A stretch of DNA of 64,000 bases from Macrobrachium rosenbergii (GCF_040412425.1 NC_089783.1:39196625-39260624), one strand, 5' to 3'. Shown: positions 34,576 to 47,912, counted from the first letter of the stretch. Numbers and translations are program-made. The notes: generated by a model not told the origin, from the sequence alone.

Positions 34576-35043
34576 CTCTTTCATCGCGGATAATATAAAT
34601 TTTAGACTGTAATCACTCTATTTCACTCAATATTCCGCATCGACGTAATAAGTTAAATGATCTCCCATCCAGCTAAAAGAAACTGAAATACTGGTGAAAA
34701 AAAAAAACATTTCCACAAACACTAGGAAATGTCAGCGACTACAATCCCAAACCACTCGGGTTCTGGTTTGAAAACTTTCTCTAATAGAATTAATTAAGGA
34801 TCTGGGATAGAGACGTAGGAACAACTTAGTGAGCGTTAATTAAATTAAATAGTACTACAAGGGTCTTCTAGTTACATAATTACTCCTGAAATTTAATAGA
34901 TTCTTACTTGAATTTTGACTCCTTCTATTTTTTTTGTTAGTGAATAATTTCTTTCAGGTATGACATAAGTAAGAATATACTTGTAGACAAAATGAACAAA
35001 CATATTTTATTCCATTGTTTCAATTGCATGTAAGAAATTGTTT

Positions 35044-35045
<2 letters not shown>
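34576..35045. other. Unique AT-rich sequence
   Basis: Nothing recognised. Confidence 0.5.

Positions 35046-35131
<86 letters not shown>
35046..35131. repeat. (TAA)n microsatellite immediately 5' of non-LTR element
   Basis: About 28 TAA units. Confidence 0.98.
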
Positions 35132-35139
35132 TGGGTTAA

Positions 35140-36625
35140 ATAGCAAAACTCAGCAAGGATGGAAAGAAATGAAAGATTAAACGACAAAGACGTAAATGGA
35201 ACCTCTTGCAACAGAGGAGCTTCGTCCGGCAGCCAGGTATACAGCCCAATCGACGGGGAGGACGGTCAGGTCCTTGGAGGCCGTCATCCAGCAACTGTCA
35301 ACCACAACGACAGTAACCAGCAACCAGAGACTGGAGCTACCAAGGCAAACCAGAAGAAGAAAGACAAGAGAAGAAAATAAGGAAATATGGAGATGCTACA
35401 TCAGAAGCAACCCAGAAAGAGATACAGAAGAAAGATTACTTAGTCAACATTTGGAATGAGAGAAATAACACCCATCAAACAGAACAGAGGCTGGCAGACC
35501 AAGTAAGAAACATAAAGAGAAAGAACTGGCTCTCCACACCAGAAAGAGAGGAACTGAAGAGAGAAATAACACCCAGCAACAAAGGACAAGAAGACGAACT
35601 AAGAGACGATGCCACACAAAACGACAAGAATGATGAACTACCAAGCAACGGCACATGAGGAAATACCGAAGATGTAACAGAGAGGTCGGAATGGGTGGAA
35701 AAGATCAGACAATGGATGAAGCCAGACACAGAAAGAGCAAAGATCCCCTCCATGAAAGTATACAACACAAAGAAACTAAGGGTGAAAACAAGTGAAGTTA
35801 ATGAAATAACGAGAGTAATACAAACCACTAATATCACAGAAACAAATAACCTGGCATATGCAGGAGCAAGACTAGTATTAGAACTCATGGGGATACAAAC
35901 ACCAACACCTTCACAACCAACCCAACAGAAACCAAATCAGCAACCGCCTTGGAAAAGGCGCCTGAAAAAACAAATCATGGCGATGAGATCTGACTTGAGT
36001 AATCTGAAAGAGATGGCAGAAAAGAGGCTAAGAAGCAAGAAAACAAGAGGGAAATACAAGAACCAGTACAAAAAGGGGCATGGTTCAGTAGCAAAAGCCT
36101 TCCGCTGGAGCCTGTGCAAGAAACACCAGCTAGCTTGCTGTAATAAGTGGTACGAACACCAACCTGAGGGACTGATAGAAAACGATCAGGCAAAGATCCT
36201 CTGGGACTAATGTATCAGAGCAGATAGGGTGATAAGTGCCAACAGACCAGACTTGACGCTGATTGATAGAATCAAGAAGAAAGTATGGTTCAATGATGTG
36301 GCAATACCATGGGACACCAGAGTAGATGAGAAAGAACGAGAAAAAATTGATGAGTATCAAGACCTGAAAATAGAAATAAGGATATGAGATATGCTAGTGG
36401 AAATTTTACCCATAATCATAGGAACACTAGGCACGATCCCAAGATCCCTGAAAAGGAACCTGGAAAAAGCAGCTCCAGCACTCATGCAGAAAAGTGTGCT
36501 GCTAGAAACGGCGCACATAGTGAGAAAAGTGGTGGATTCCTAAGGAGGCAGGATGCAACCCGGAACCCAACGCTATAAAAACCACCTAGTCCAAAAGGAT
36601 GACTGTGATAGACCAAAAAAAAAAA
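35140..36625 (+). pseudogene. Non-LTR retrotransposon relic lacking the RT core
   Basis: From ~35159 a broken frame runs through EENKEIWRCYIRSNPE (35333-35400, one frame) and RLADQVRNIKRKNWLSTPER (35490-35550, another). A longer frame at 35695-36210 has NNLAYAGARLVLELMG (~35845) and W-K-R-R-L-K-K-Q-I..MRSDLSNL (~35950). It then passes directly to CNKWYEHQPEG and AKILWD-stop (36210). Without a frame change it continues RPDLTLIDRIKKKVWFNDVA, IPWDTRVDEKEREKIDEYQD, a stop, then LPIIIGTLGTIP to a final stop at ~36541. The last blocks resemble the PD-(D/E)XK-like C-terminal domain of a non-LTR family common in invertebrates. The RT palm is absent, so an internal deletion lies near 36060-36130. The 3' end is a short A run followed by TAA-rich sequence. 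Confidence 0.78.
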
Positions 36626-36762
36626 TAATAATTATAATATTTATCATTATTACTGTTAAATATTATTTTATTATTATTATTAACATGATGGATTTTGGCT
36701 AAAATAACAATATTAATTTGGCATAATAATATTAATTAATAATCAAATAATAATAATAATAA

Positions 36763-36823
<61 letters not shown>

Positions 36824-36828
36824 TCATA

Positions 36829-36861
<33 letters not shown>

Positions 36862-36862
36862 C
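36626..36862. repeat. A/T-rich tail and (TAA)n/(ATT)n arrays
   Basis: Degenerate then pure (TAA)n at 36748-36822 followed by (ATT)n at 36832-36862. The two arrays are complementary and could form a hairpin. Confidence 0.93.
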
Positions 36863-38053
36863 TAACATGATAAATTTTAGTACACAGGTTCCATGGGGGT
36901 CCATGATTAGCTACCCAAAATATTAGCTTCCTTTGATGCTGCTCCTGTTCAATCCAGGTAAGTTGTCTGTTGAACAAAAATTTTTTTCCTGGTCTTTTCT
37001 ATGTTACAGGAACAAAAGTCGTGGGGTTCCTAGAAATAACATGGAAAAGAGCCAAGAAAATATTTTATTCAAAGAGCAACAAACCCCAACTCCACAGGGG
37101 ACAACATACTAAGGTCAGCGGATGATGAAAGGATTTTAGATATTCCTGGGATTCTGAAGCTTTTCAACACGGATGAAGCTTTCAGTAAATTTTGTGGTAG
37201 GGGTTTGGTGATAGAAAATTCCCCTCGTGTTTCTGCCTGCGTCTGATAAATTCAATGCAAAAGCTGTGATAAAGAAATAGAGAAGACCTGGAAAATCAGC
37301 TTAACAACGAATCAAAGCTAGAAAGTTCGAGAAAGTTGAAAAGCGTAACTTTTGCACATAATGGTGATTTGCTCTCTCTCCAATCAGACAGCTAGGTTCT
37401 ACCTTTCAGTTTTATCGTACAATTTCATTCTGGTGTTAGGATGAGCAGCCTGTGCAAGAGGAAAAGAATATTATCGGCGTTAATGAGACAGAAGTTCCTT
37501 AAAAGCTTCAAAATTCACTGTTCTGTATTACGTACTAAAATTAGGAGGAATATGAAACGTATTTTTGTTCTGTTATCAAAATCAGAGTCCTGTTTCAATA
37601 TCTTATTATTATCAGCAATGTAAAAAGAAAACCGGTAGTGACTATTTAGGATTTCAAGCTTTTTATGGGTAGCATCTAAACATTTAAAGCAACTGGTTTA
37701 TTAGAAGTGGAAATTCCGCAACTGGAAATTCTTTCCACTTGATAGATGACAGTGGAGTGTCATTGCTTTTGGACGTAATTCTCTCTCTCTCTCTCAGACA
37801 CACACATAATTTACACAAGGATATCTTATTCAGACCAATAAAAATGACAATCTTGCCATAGAAAATGTGTACAAAAACGAGAAAGCGTACAGAAACATTA
37901 ATCAAATAATTATGAATGGCCTTTCATCAGGAACCCAAGTCGACATTATTGCGAAATATCCTTACTTCCCAAGGGCAGCAGAAAAGGAACTGTGCCCTTT
38001 TTGGAAATTCATAACGAGTGGCGTTTGAGCGAACGAGGGCAGAGTCTCTGCTC
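36863..38053. other. Unique sequence
   Basis: No gene or repeat family recognised. Short (CT)n at 37781-37795. Several short ORFs without known motifs. Confidence 0.45.
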
Positions 38054-38398
38054 CTAGAGATTAAGATTTTCAATGAACCTGAAATTGTCTGGGACGTGAG
38101 ATGGTTGTGGGACGGAGATAAAAATTGGACCTGAAATATCAGCCAGTGTGTCTTTCAGTTTTCCCCTCAAAGTCACCGATAGAATTCCAGGTTTGACTAC
38201 CTTCACGTACAGTGCCAAATCAACGAAGGGGGTTGTCACGGTAAAATGTTGCTGTAGGTTATAACGAAAGCTGAATTGAACGTTAAAGCTATGGAGTCCA
38301 TCATGAACCGAGAAATATTCATCCATTCTCTGAATAAATTTCAACCAGATGGTATTAATGTTATTTTTGGGAAAATTCAGAAACACACCTACAGGCAA
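38054..38398 (-). CDS. Unassigned 114-codon ORF, possible exon
   Basis: I do not recognise this protein. The minus-strand frame reads FIQRMDEYFSVHDGLHSFNV, TVTTPFVDLALYVKVVKPGI, SVTLRGKLKDTLADISGPIF and ISVPQPSHVPDNFRFIENLN. Unlike neighbouring ORFs it has mixed, non-repetitive composition, contains none of the repeat families here, and alternates hydrophobic residues as in a folded beta-rich protein. Possible 3' splice sites upstream on the minus strand are TTTGCCTGTAG (~38388) and GAAATTTATTCAG (~38335); possible 5' splice sites are TTTCAGGTCC (~38130) and TTTCAGGTTC (~38075). It could equally be chance or an old element. No function is proposed. Confidence 0.22.
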   Translation of the reverse strand: MPVGVFLNFPKNNINTIWLKFIQRMDEYFSVHDGLHSFNVQFSFRYNLQQHFTVTTPFVDLALYVKVVKPGILSVTLRGKLKDTLADISGPIFISVPQPSHVPDNFRFIENLNL

Positions 38399-38402
38399 AC
38401 AC

Positions 38403-38443
38403 TAACACGCTTACACACACACACGTATATATGTGTATATATC

Positions 38444-38494
<51 letters not shown>

Positions 38495-38520
38495 ATATAT
38501 ATATATATATATATATTTTT

Positions 38521-38567
<47 letters not shown>

Positions 38568-38580
38568 ATATCCATACATA
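38403..38580. repeat. Compound TA / TG microsatellite
   Basis: CACACACA, TA tracts (38450-38515) and (TG)17 at 38527-38561. Confidence 0.95.
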
Positions 38581-39090
38581 CTCCATTTTTTATAAATATT
38601 CTTTGGGAGTTACGAAATGAGATTCTGTTATCTTGGTTTACTTACTCCCTCCAAAACAGGCATCACCCCAAAGCAGGCACCCAGGTTCTTCATTGTTTTT
38701 ATGCATGCATGCATCACCCAAACTCCAGCCAAAACTGTCAAGTCTCTCCCTCGGATTTATTGGACAACTATAATGGATAATCGATTATCGACATCAATAT
38801 CGGAGCATCTCCGGTGAACTCTTAAGTCAATGTTTGAGGCCAGAAAATCAACATTTTTATGGTGTCGTTTCTTTTATTTATATTTCAACCGTTATCACTT
38901 TTTTATCCGCTCGCTCTTATTCACACAGAGAAACAAACACAAGGCTGATAGTCAAGAAAATGTACTGTAGGATGAGCAACTTCATGTTCTCCAAAAGCTT
39001 GTTAGGAGAAGTTCTTGCGGCTACTACCTCTAAAGATGAAAAAAGCCTACGGTAGGAACAATGCCAATGCCAGTCCGCGCTAGCACACGG
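38581..39090. other. Unique sequence
   Basis: Nothing recognised; a short ATGCATGCATGCATC run at 38701. Confidence 0.5.
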
Positions 39091-39254
<164 letters not shown>

Positions 39255-39647
39255 TCGAAGAAGGAACGTCTTTCTATTTAAGACGTTGAGGTGGCTCGGA
39301 TTAATTATCTGCGCATAATTTGTCGAGCTGAACACATCATTAAGTAAATGTCTCCGTATTAAAGAGAGAGGTTAACTGATACACATTTGCAATGAACATA
39401 AATATTCAGCAGTGCAAAATATGCCACAGTCGAGGACTACCAGGGCATTAACGAAAGGTTAGAAGAAGCGAAATGCACGGTTCTTAGTTGAAATCAAAAA
39501 CATGGAAAATCAAAATGTTGAAGAGATTTCCAAGGTGAATTTCTTGGGACTTTAATTGTAAGGGAGGGAATTTCTGGCTGAAAGATCATTATGAAAATTT
39601 AGTCAGTTTTGTGGAGACTATAATGATATCGGGGAAAGGGCTTCTAG

Positions 39648-39649
<2 letters not shown>

Positions 39650-39730
<81 letters not shown>
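39650..39730. repeat. (GA)n microsatellite
   Basis: About 40 GA units. Confidence 0.98.
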
Positions 39731-39732
<2 letters not shown>

Positions 39733-39802
39733 CTAGTAACTACTGTATTGTATCTACTTGAGTAAACAGATAAAGTGAAGAATGCATATACATACATAGA
39801 TG

Positions 39803-40015
<213 letters not shown>

Positions 40016-41030
40016 CATTCGTTTGAGTGTGCATGGCCTAGGAAGGCCAGATAAAATGTGAAAGATTGAAATGCACCAGGTGTTAATGACAGGGGGACTG
40101 AAAAGAGAAAAATTAATGCAACAAAGGAAGGGGGTTTATGCATCAACTGTGTATTGTCAAACTCTAATGTGAAGAGCTTTATAGTTCAGGGACAATAATG
40201 AATCTGTCTTCCATAGACCTGGAAAACTGGAAAGAGCTTTTTCCTTAATAGATCGAGAAGCAAAGATGAGGAACACCCAGGGTTTTCTGGGTAGTTACGT
40301 AAACATCAACATAATATTGGAAATTGTTAGGCAATCCAATTAGGAAGACTTATTAAATTTCCACACAAAAGACTTATTTTTCTTACAAAGAAGAGCCACA
40401 AATAAAATATCTGACTCTAGTGTTCATTAGGATGTTAATATGATTTGCAGAACTTAAACGTACACGTGGACAAAATGGCATATGCCATTATATATCCATA
40501 CAAATAATTTTACTTATGTGTAATGTTACAATCGTGTTAACAGAGAAAAAATAAACTATAAGACTAATCATTATACGAGGAAATTTTCCATATATTTTCA
40601 AAACTTTATAAAAATCCTGTTGTACAGTATAGTCTCAAATACTGACTGACAAGTAAAATAAATGATACGGCTTAATCGTGCACAGAACTAACGCAATTCT
40701 TATGGTGAGCATGTAAAGCTGTATCCATAATTTCACGCTAAAAATACATTTCCTCAGCTGTAATGCACAAACATAACAGAAATTAATAACAAGAGATCAC
40801 CGGCATCAGCAGCATCTGATTAAGCATTTACAGTATAATCAACGGTCCTGTTTGGTAACAGACGAGCAGTCTTGTTTGGCAGGCATTGTAACCCATTTCT
40901 TTACAAGAATTTGTTGGAAAAAATTATTATTATTTCTGTAGAGATACTTTGATTCTACTTTTATGATGAATCTTGCTGTCTGTCATTTAAACTTCTAAAT
41001 GCTCCTTCAGCAGATAAGAAGAGATGAACT
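40016..41030. other. Unique AT-rich sequence
   Basis: No gene or repeat recognised in about 1 kb. Confidence 0.5.
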
Positions 41031-41330
41031 GAATATAGAATTCAGGGCAAAGGCCAAGCACTGGGACCTGTGAGGTCATTCAGCTCTGAAACAGAAACTG
41101 ACAGTGAAAAGGTTTGAAAGGTGTAACAGGAGGAAAACCTCGCAGTTGCACTATGAAATCAATTGTTAGGAGAGGGTGAAAAGTAAAGTGGAAGAGAATG
41201 TGAAAGGAGGTACAGTAAAAGGAACGAAAGGGGTTACAGCTAGGGGCCGAAGGCACGCCGCAAAGAACCTTAAGTGATGCCTACAGTGCACTGACGGCAC
41301 TAGCCCCCCTCCCCCCTACGGGGGATAAGG
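41031..41330 (+). repeat. DR-B dispersed repeat, near full length
   Basis: From GAATATAGAATTCAGGGCAA through GTAACAGGAGGAAAACCTCG and GCTAGGGGCCGAAGGCACGC to CCCCTACGGGGGA. The ORF start seen in other copies is GTG here. Confidence 0.9.
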
Positions 41331-41764
41331 AGAGATGGTATTGATATGCAACGATCATTCTTTGTGTAATTTTCAGTTTCATTCTGGTCTCCCACATTAG
41401 TAGGGGGTGACGGATGTACGATTTAATGCAAAGCTTTTAAATGTGATGAGATATTACTGTACTCGTCCCAGTAAAAACGAGTTCTATGCCATTTGTGCAT
41501 GAGGCCATTTTCCTTTGCAATTCTCGGAATTCAGCAGCGATGTAGGTTTTGTGAAAGAAAAAAGGAAAATGTTTTCATTTTACAAATGCCTATACCATCC
41601 ATATCACCATTCCCCTCCCCTTCTCTCCCCTTTTCCATCATACTTCCCTGTTTCCCCTCACTCTCCCCTAATTCCCCTCCCCTTTTCCCTCGCCTTTCTC
41701 TCCTTTCCCTTCTCGTTCACTTTTAACACGCAAACTGATCAATAATCACACAGCAAAGTTATTT
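41331..41764. other. Unique sequence with C-rich tract
   Basis: 41600-41710 is pyrimidine-rich (CCCCTCCCCTTCTCTCCCC), possibly G-quadruplex-forming on the minus strand. ORFs through it are low complexity. Confidence 0.5.
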
Positions 41765-42015
41765 ATGTCACGTGATTTTCATCTTAACCAATTGTGTCAT
41801 TCAAATCAAATCATCCAATAATGAGACGACACGTGGCAATTCCTAATTGGTTACTTGATATAAATGAATGATGACGAAATAACTAGACAATCAGGAGCTG
41901 TTCCTGATTGGTTACTGGAAGTAAATGAATGACGCCTCGGTAACCATCCAATCAAGACATCACACGTGGCGCTTCCTGACTGATTATTCGACATTAATGA
42001 ATGGCGCAACAATTG
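41765..42015. repeat. Diverged ~60-70-bp tandem array rich in CCAAT and CACGTG motifs
   Basis: Three to four units share CCAAT/ATTGG pairs (ACCAATTG 41790, TCCAATAATG 41815, TAATTGGTTAC 41845, TGATTGGTTAC 41910, TCCAATCAAG 41949), CACGTG (41767, 41829, 41967) and an A-TGAATGA-GACG end. CCAAT boxes and CACGTG E-boxes are classic NF-Y and bHLH sites; a regulatory role is inference, and no gene is visible next to it. Confidence 0.5.
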
Positions 42016-42296
42016 TTCAATTGCGGTTCTCGCCTGACAGTTTTCTTATCTAGCCAAGTCAAATTTTTCTTGGTAAAGTAGAAAAATAACTTGATAAAGA
42101 TATCCATATGAAGTTTTAAAAATGTTGAGAGTAATTCACACTCGGTTGTTCTGTTGCTAAATAGTTACTATGGTAATTACTTCATGTTTTGATCCTAGGG
42201 TTCTACAAAAAATACAGTTTTGATCTGTAGTTATCACTTTGGCTGATGTTGTTATCTTCGTTGTAGTTGATTCCACATTGAGTGAAGAAAAAATAA

Positions 42297-42440
42297 ATTA
42301 TTATTATTATTATCATTATTATTATTATTATTATTTTGAAGACCACAGGGGCCATGGACTTAAAATTCAAGCTTCCAAAGACTATGGTGTTCATTAGGAA
42401 GAAGCATGAGGAGGTAAAGGGAAATACTGCCACTGCCATA
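42297..42440 (-). mobile_element. SINE-C 3' part with (ATT)n end
   Basis: (ATT)n with one ATC at 42297-42335, then CCACAGGGGCCATGGACTTA and AAGCTTCCAAAGACTATGG. Confidence 0.75.
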
Positions 42441-42539
42441 TTCACACTTAAACTGGATGAACACATTGTGAAGTAAATGTCAACAACATTAGCTGGTTTA
42501 TATAGTTACAAAGAACTTTCATTAACAGTGAGTCTAACT

Positions 42540-42910
42540 CCACTCCACATGCTGCACCCTTTCTTCCATCTTGCACTCATTCTCTCTTACTGGATAATGA
42601 GGCACCTCTTTTTAAATACATCTATGTAACCTATCTATTTTCTTGGTCTTTCTCTCCTTCATCTTAAGATTCTAAATCATATACCCTTTTCCTCAGCCTA
42701 TCGTACTTCATACTTCCTACTTGACGGAACCATCTGAAAACCCCGTGATTGATCCTTGTAACCAGGCTACAGCTGGATATTCTTTACCCTTTCAGTTACG
42801 CTTATGCCTCACTTGCTGTGTAAACACTTTACCTCTATAGTTTCCACAGTATTTTTCCTTTTTATTACAAAATCACACTTCACTACTATACAGGAAAGTT
42901 GGCTCAACAG
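42540..42910 (-). pseudogene. Non-LTR retrotransposon 3' coding relic
   Basis: On the minus strand from ~42905 the broken frame reads PTFLYSSEV, IKRKNTVETIEVKCLHS, GISVTERVKNIQL, then GFQMVPSSRKYEVR and RRERPRK, IGYIDVFKKRCLIIQ. This is the order seen after the RT of many invertebrate LINEs (L-Y-G-S-E-x-W, M-E-x-x-x-L-R, x-D-R-x-R-N, W-F-G-H-x-x-R, G-R-P-R-x-R-W). At least five stops. It is not adjacent to the RT fragment at 11.6-12.1 kb but could come from a related family. Confidence 0.7.
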
Positions 42911-44660
42911 CTGGGCCTGATAAAAAGAAAGCAAGGAACGCATAGTAGATAATGAAGGACTGGGAATAGACATAAGCTGAAATAATATAAAATAATTGTA
43001 CAGGATGGGTCAGAGTCATTAGGGATTATTTGTTGTTTTAGGAAGTTATGGCGAAGGATAAAAAAAGTTCATGGTATCATGGGGGAATAAAACGATTAGT
43101 GAACGAAAAAAAAAAGAAGAGATTCTTCCAGATGTAACCGCACCCCAGAATGTAAGATAATTGTTATAGTGGTCGAAAAGAAAGCAGGAGAGAGAGAAAG
43201 GGAGAGAGAGAGAGAACATTTTAATTAACTTCGCATAAAGGTGAGAAAATATTTAGAAAAAGTAAGTTGATCTAAAAGGAAATGCAGAGAAAGGGGTAAT
43301 AATTAAATGTATTTCAGAATAAATGCCGAAAACCATAGGCTTTTGTTTTCAGTTCTCAATATTTCTGGACGATTTGATCTCAAGAAAACATATCAAAACA
43401 GTATTATAGCTCAAAAAAATTTCTGTTTGATTACAGAAATCTTTCTGGGTTTATGACATGTTCCCGTCAATCACCGGGTCGTTATCGCAAACGTCAAAGT
43501 TCGTGACAGTATATCACGAACTCTCACCCCAGATTTCACTCTAAGGACGTCCGGATTGCCTGTTGTGCTGTACTTTGTATTTTTTTGCACATAAATTGTT
43601 TCTCTAAGCACGTTTTCTTTGTTTTCTTTAATGCAGCTGTAAACAGATAATAGAAAACGATACTATTGGTCACAACTGAGGGGTAACTATAAAAAAATCT
43701 TGTTTCTTTATAATACATCTGTGCTGATAATAACTTGAAAAGTTAATATATACGATTGTTTGATTTATATACAGTTCATTATAATAACTGTACGGAAACT
43801 GAGTCACACACTGATCCTGTACCATCTCAAACGATCAGAGGTACAAGATTTCTTTACACATTAGTGTCCACTCTTTTTTAATAAAAAATTTCAACTCTAT
43901 GAACTAATTATAATATTCCTAAAGATCCGTGTCTGCTGTAATATTTCTGTGGGTTTCGATAAACCTAACGTCATTATTTCTGGAAAAGTGTGGTAGTCAT
44001 TTTTGTGATAAGCACTGACGTAAACCACTTTTAGAATTGCATAATTGAATATGCATATTTTATACAATTTCCACTTTTACTTATATTTCTTCTTGCCTAA
44101 TTAATGAAGTTAATCCCACTATCTATATATCGGGCTACAAATATTCCTTTCAATAAGTCCCATATCTATATATCTATAATTCCGCACCTGATGAATCGAC
44201 TAAATTGCTATATAAAAAAAGTAATAACAAAAATACAATGTGAGATTGAAAAGACCGTTTTAAAACTCCTCTGGGTCTTTCCAGCGCCACAGCGACGCAT
44301 TCATTAATTGTAATTTGATTATATGGAGGTTGAAAAGGTGATTAATATTTTTACTGGGAATTTCAAAAGCACTGCTTGGGTAGTAAAGAGATCAGAAAAG
44401 CATTCCGCGTCCCCAAATGCTTCTTATTTCAATAAAGTGAAATTACAAAGTTAATTTTTACCCTCTATTTCTTGGGTCTGGCTAGTTACTATTTTACTTA
44501 ATCTTGCTTAAATCAGTAACATTTTCAAAATAAATATTCTAAAGATGTATTTTCAGTTACTGATATTCAAAACATGAAATTGCAACGTAAGCAATTCGCT
44601 CTTTTAATTTCGCACAAGTTACTTTTGCGGATCGTTAACGTACATTTCTTAACATCTAGT

Positions 44661-44662
<2 letters not shown>
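42911..44662. other. Unique sequence
   Basis: About 1.75 kb with no gene or repeat family recognised. Minor items: (GA)n at 43190-43216 and a 9-bp perfect hairpin AGTTCGTGA/TCACGAACT at 43498-43522. Confidence 0.5.
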
Positions 44663-44742
<80 letters not shown>

Positions 44743-44870
44743 TGAGATAAACCCTTATTCATATGTAAAAAGCCGAGAATGACCATTGACTTCAAAGTTC
44801 AATCGTCCAAATAATATGGAGTTCATGACAGAAGATGTAGGAGATAATACGAAATACAGAAAGAAGAGTA
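44663..44870 (-). mobile_element. SINE-C 3' part with long (ATT)n end
   Basis: (ATT)25 at 44665-44740, then CCCTTATTCATATG, GACCATTGACTTCAAAGTTC and AATATGGAGTTCATGACAG. Confidence 0.7.
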
Positions 44871-44875
44871 TATCC

Positions 44876-44878
<3 letters not shown>

Positions 44879-44949
<71 letters not shown>
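44879..44949. repeat. (GA)n microsatellite
   Basis: About 35 GA units, reached directly from the SINE-C copy. Confidence 0.98.
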
Positions 44950-45782
<833 letters not shown>

Positions 45783-46315
45783 AAGGTGTAACTGAATCAC
45801 GAAAATATGGAACATGATGAATACATAGATAAAGACATGCATGAAGGAAAGAGAAACAATGAAGTACTGCAAGGCCTTTCGATTTATAGTCCTTTACTTA
45901 GCAAACTGAAGAAATATAAAAATAAGTTTACAAAGAAAGCTCATATGAATGACAGATGGGGATTAAAAGGAAAAATATGTGCCTGGAGTCCAGCACAACT
46001 GAAGAGTTAGTAGAATTGCCAAAACAGGGTTAAATATTTAAGAGGTTTTACAAAGGATTAGGCTTAACTGTTGAGAAGGAGGAATAGGACAATTAAAAGA
46101 TTATACAAGGAGGTGACTGACTACCAAAAAATGCTATAAAAGTACAACTCAATAATTCTCTTTATTTATTTGGTAAACAATAACAATTTTTGCAAAATAA
46201 ACATTTTACAAAAAAAATTATATTAAACATACAAATACGTAGAAAATATATATAAGGTAACTAATTTGTAATTAAGTTAGTGATTTTATCTTTTTGGTAG
46301 TTCTCGAAAATTTTT

Positions 46316-47890
46316 CTAATACAGGTTCAAATAATACATGCCAGGGCTAAGGTTAAAATTACAGCTGTAAGATAGCTGTATAATAGCAAATTCTAAAAGA
46401 TTTCGTGAAGAGAAATCTTTCAATCTGGCAATCACTGAACTTTCAGTCCAATTTATCCTGTGAGAGTTTTCACTTAAATGAATGAATATAGCATTGGATG
46501 TTTGCCCAGTTTTAACAGAATACTTATGTTGTTTCATACGTACATCTAAATCCTTGCTAGACTGGCCAATATAAAAAGGGGGGCAGTTCAAACATGGAAT
46601 TTTATATATCATGTTGTTGTTTTCTTTAGGGCTACTTTTTATTAATATTCCTTTTAGTGTGTTATTATGGGAAAAGACAAAGTTGACATTAAAAGATTTT
46701 AACAATTATTTTCTGTTTTCAAAACCACTACAATAAGGCAAGTTAAGAATGTTCTTAGGGGTTTCTTTCTCCATGTCACTTTCACTATAAAACTTTTTGT
46801 GGGCTTTATAACAAATATCTAGTATATGTGAAGGATAACATAAATCTGTCTCTACTTTTCTTACGTATTCGATTTTTTTTTATCCAAATACTGGGGACTG
46901 ACAATGTGCAAAGCTCGTAAAAACAGGAGAAAACATTGATATTTTGATATTAAGGTGGTGGGCTGAATAAAAATGGACATAGGTTAAGTTGCTGGTTGGT
47001 TTCCTATAAATACTGAATTTGCATTGCAATGGTTCTGTATGTATTAAAACATTTAAGGAAGGGAGGCAATTGTCTTTTTCTAATTCTAAAGTAAACTTAA
47101 TGAATGGTACCGGGTTATTCAAATCATTTACGTCAATACCAGCAGGCAAAACAGCTAAAATATCGTCAACATATCTACACCACTTTAAAGGAGTATAAAT
47201 GATTCCATATACAAGTTTGAGAGGAGTGGGGATAAAGGGTTGCCCAGTGCCATACCAAATATTTGTTGGTAAAATCCACCATTGAGTATAAACTTACAAT
47301 CACAAATGGACAACCTAGTGAGTGAAATAATATGACTTACAGGTAGAGGTAATTTATGATGAATTAGCTCATTACTAAGATACTCTAACATAGAATCTAT
47401 AGGGACTTTAGCAAAGAGAGAGCAAACATCAAAACGAATCTATCAGTGGGGCAAAAAGTGATTTTGTTAAATTTATTAACTAAATCTAGAAATTATAAAT
47501 GTGAGAAATGGGGATAGTTCCATGTAACGGGGACAAGAGCTTGGTAATATATTTCGAAAGTTTATATGAGACTGAACCAACAGCACTGATAATAGGCCGC
47601 ATAGGATTATTTTCTTTGCGCATTTTTACTAATCCGTACAAGTAAGACAACGAGGGAAATTTTACAGACAACTGACCTATTAGTTCTTTTTTATCTTTAA
47701 GCATTTTTTTCACTGTGCTACTGAAATTTTTTATGACTTGATCAAGGGGATTTTTTGTTAGTTTTTTTTGTAAGTCGTATCATCATCCAGTAGGGGTTGC
47801 ATACGTGATACGTAATCAGCTTTATCTAAAATTACAATACTATTGGACTTATCAGCTTTTGTGATGTGGATTGTATTGTCTTTTTTAAGA
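46316..47890 (-). pseudogene. PLE-2 reverse transcriptase / GIY-YIG endonuclease, broken
   Basis: Reading the minus strand from 47890: an RT frame with YLYGLVKMRKE and MRPIISAVGSVSYKLSKYIT (47713-47486), then LEYLSNELIHHKLPLPVSH (47391). FGMALGNPLSPLLSNLYMES is followed by a deletion of about nine codons relative to PLE-1, causing a frameshift. The catalytic box is YVDD at 47176-47162. The thumb-like FSIYRKPTSNLTYVHFYSAH is at ~47010. After further frameshifts the endonuclease frame (46705-46316) is intact: IPCLNC (CxxC), FYIGQSSKDLDVRMKQH, SSRNLLEFAI. Tyr, Arg and Glu positions expected for GIY-YIG are visible. The element is inactive, but its C-terminal domain is better preserved than in PLE-1. 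Confidence 0.9.
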
Positions 47891-47912
47891 TCGGTCAAAC
47901 TTGTCTTTATAT

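Noticed and set aside
41500..41745. Two overlapping + ORFs of ~76 codons
   Set aside because: Most of the translation is Pro/Ser-rich from a C-rich pyrimidine tract; no gene evidence.
43498..43522. Perfect 9-bp hairpin that looks like a terminator
   Set aside because: Eukaryotic context and no adjacent transcription unit; chance hairpins of this size are expected in 64 kb.
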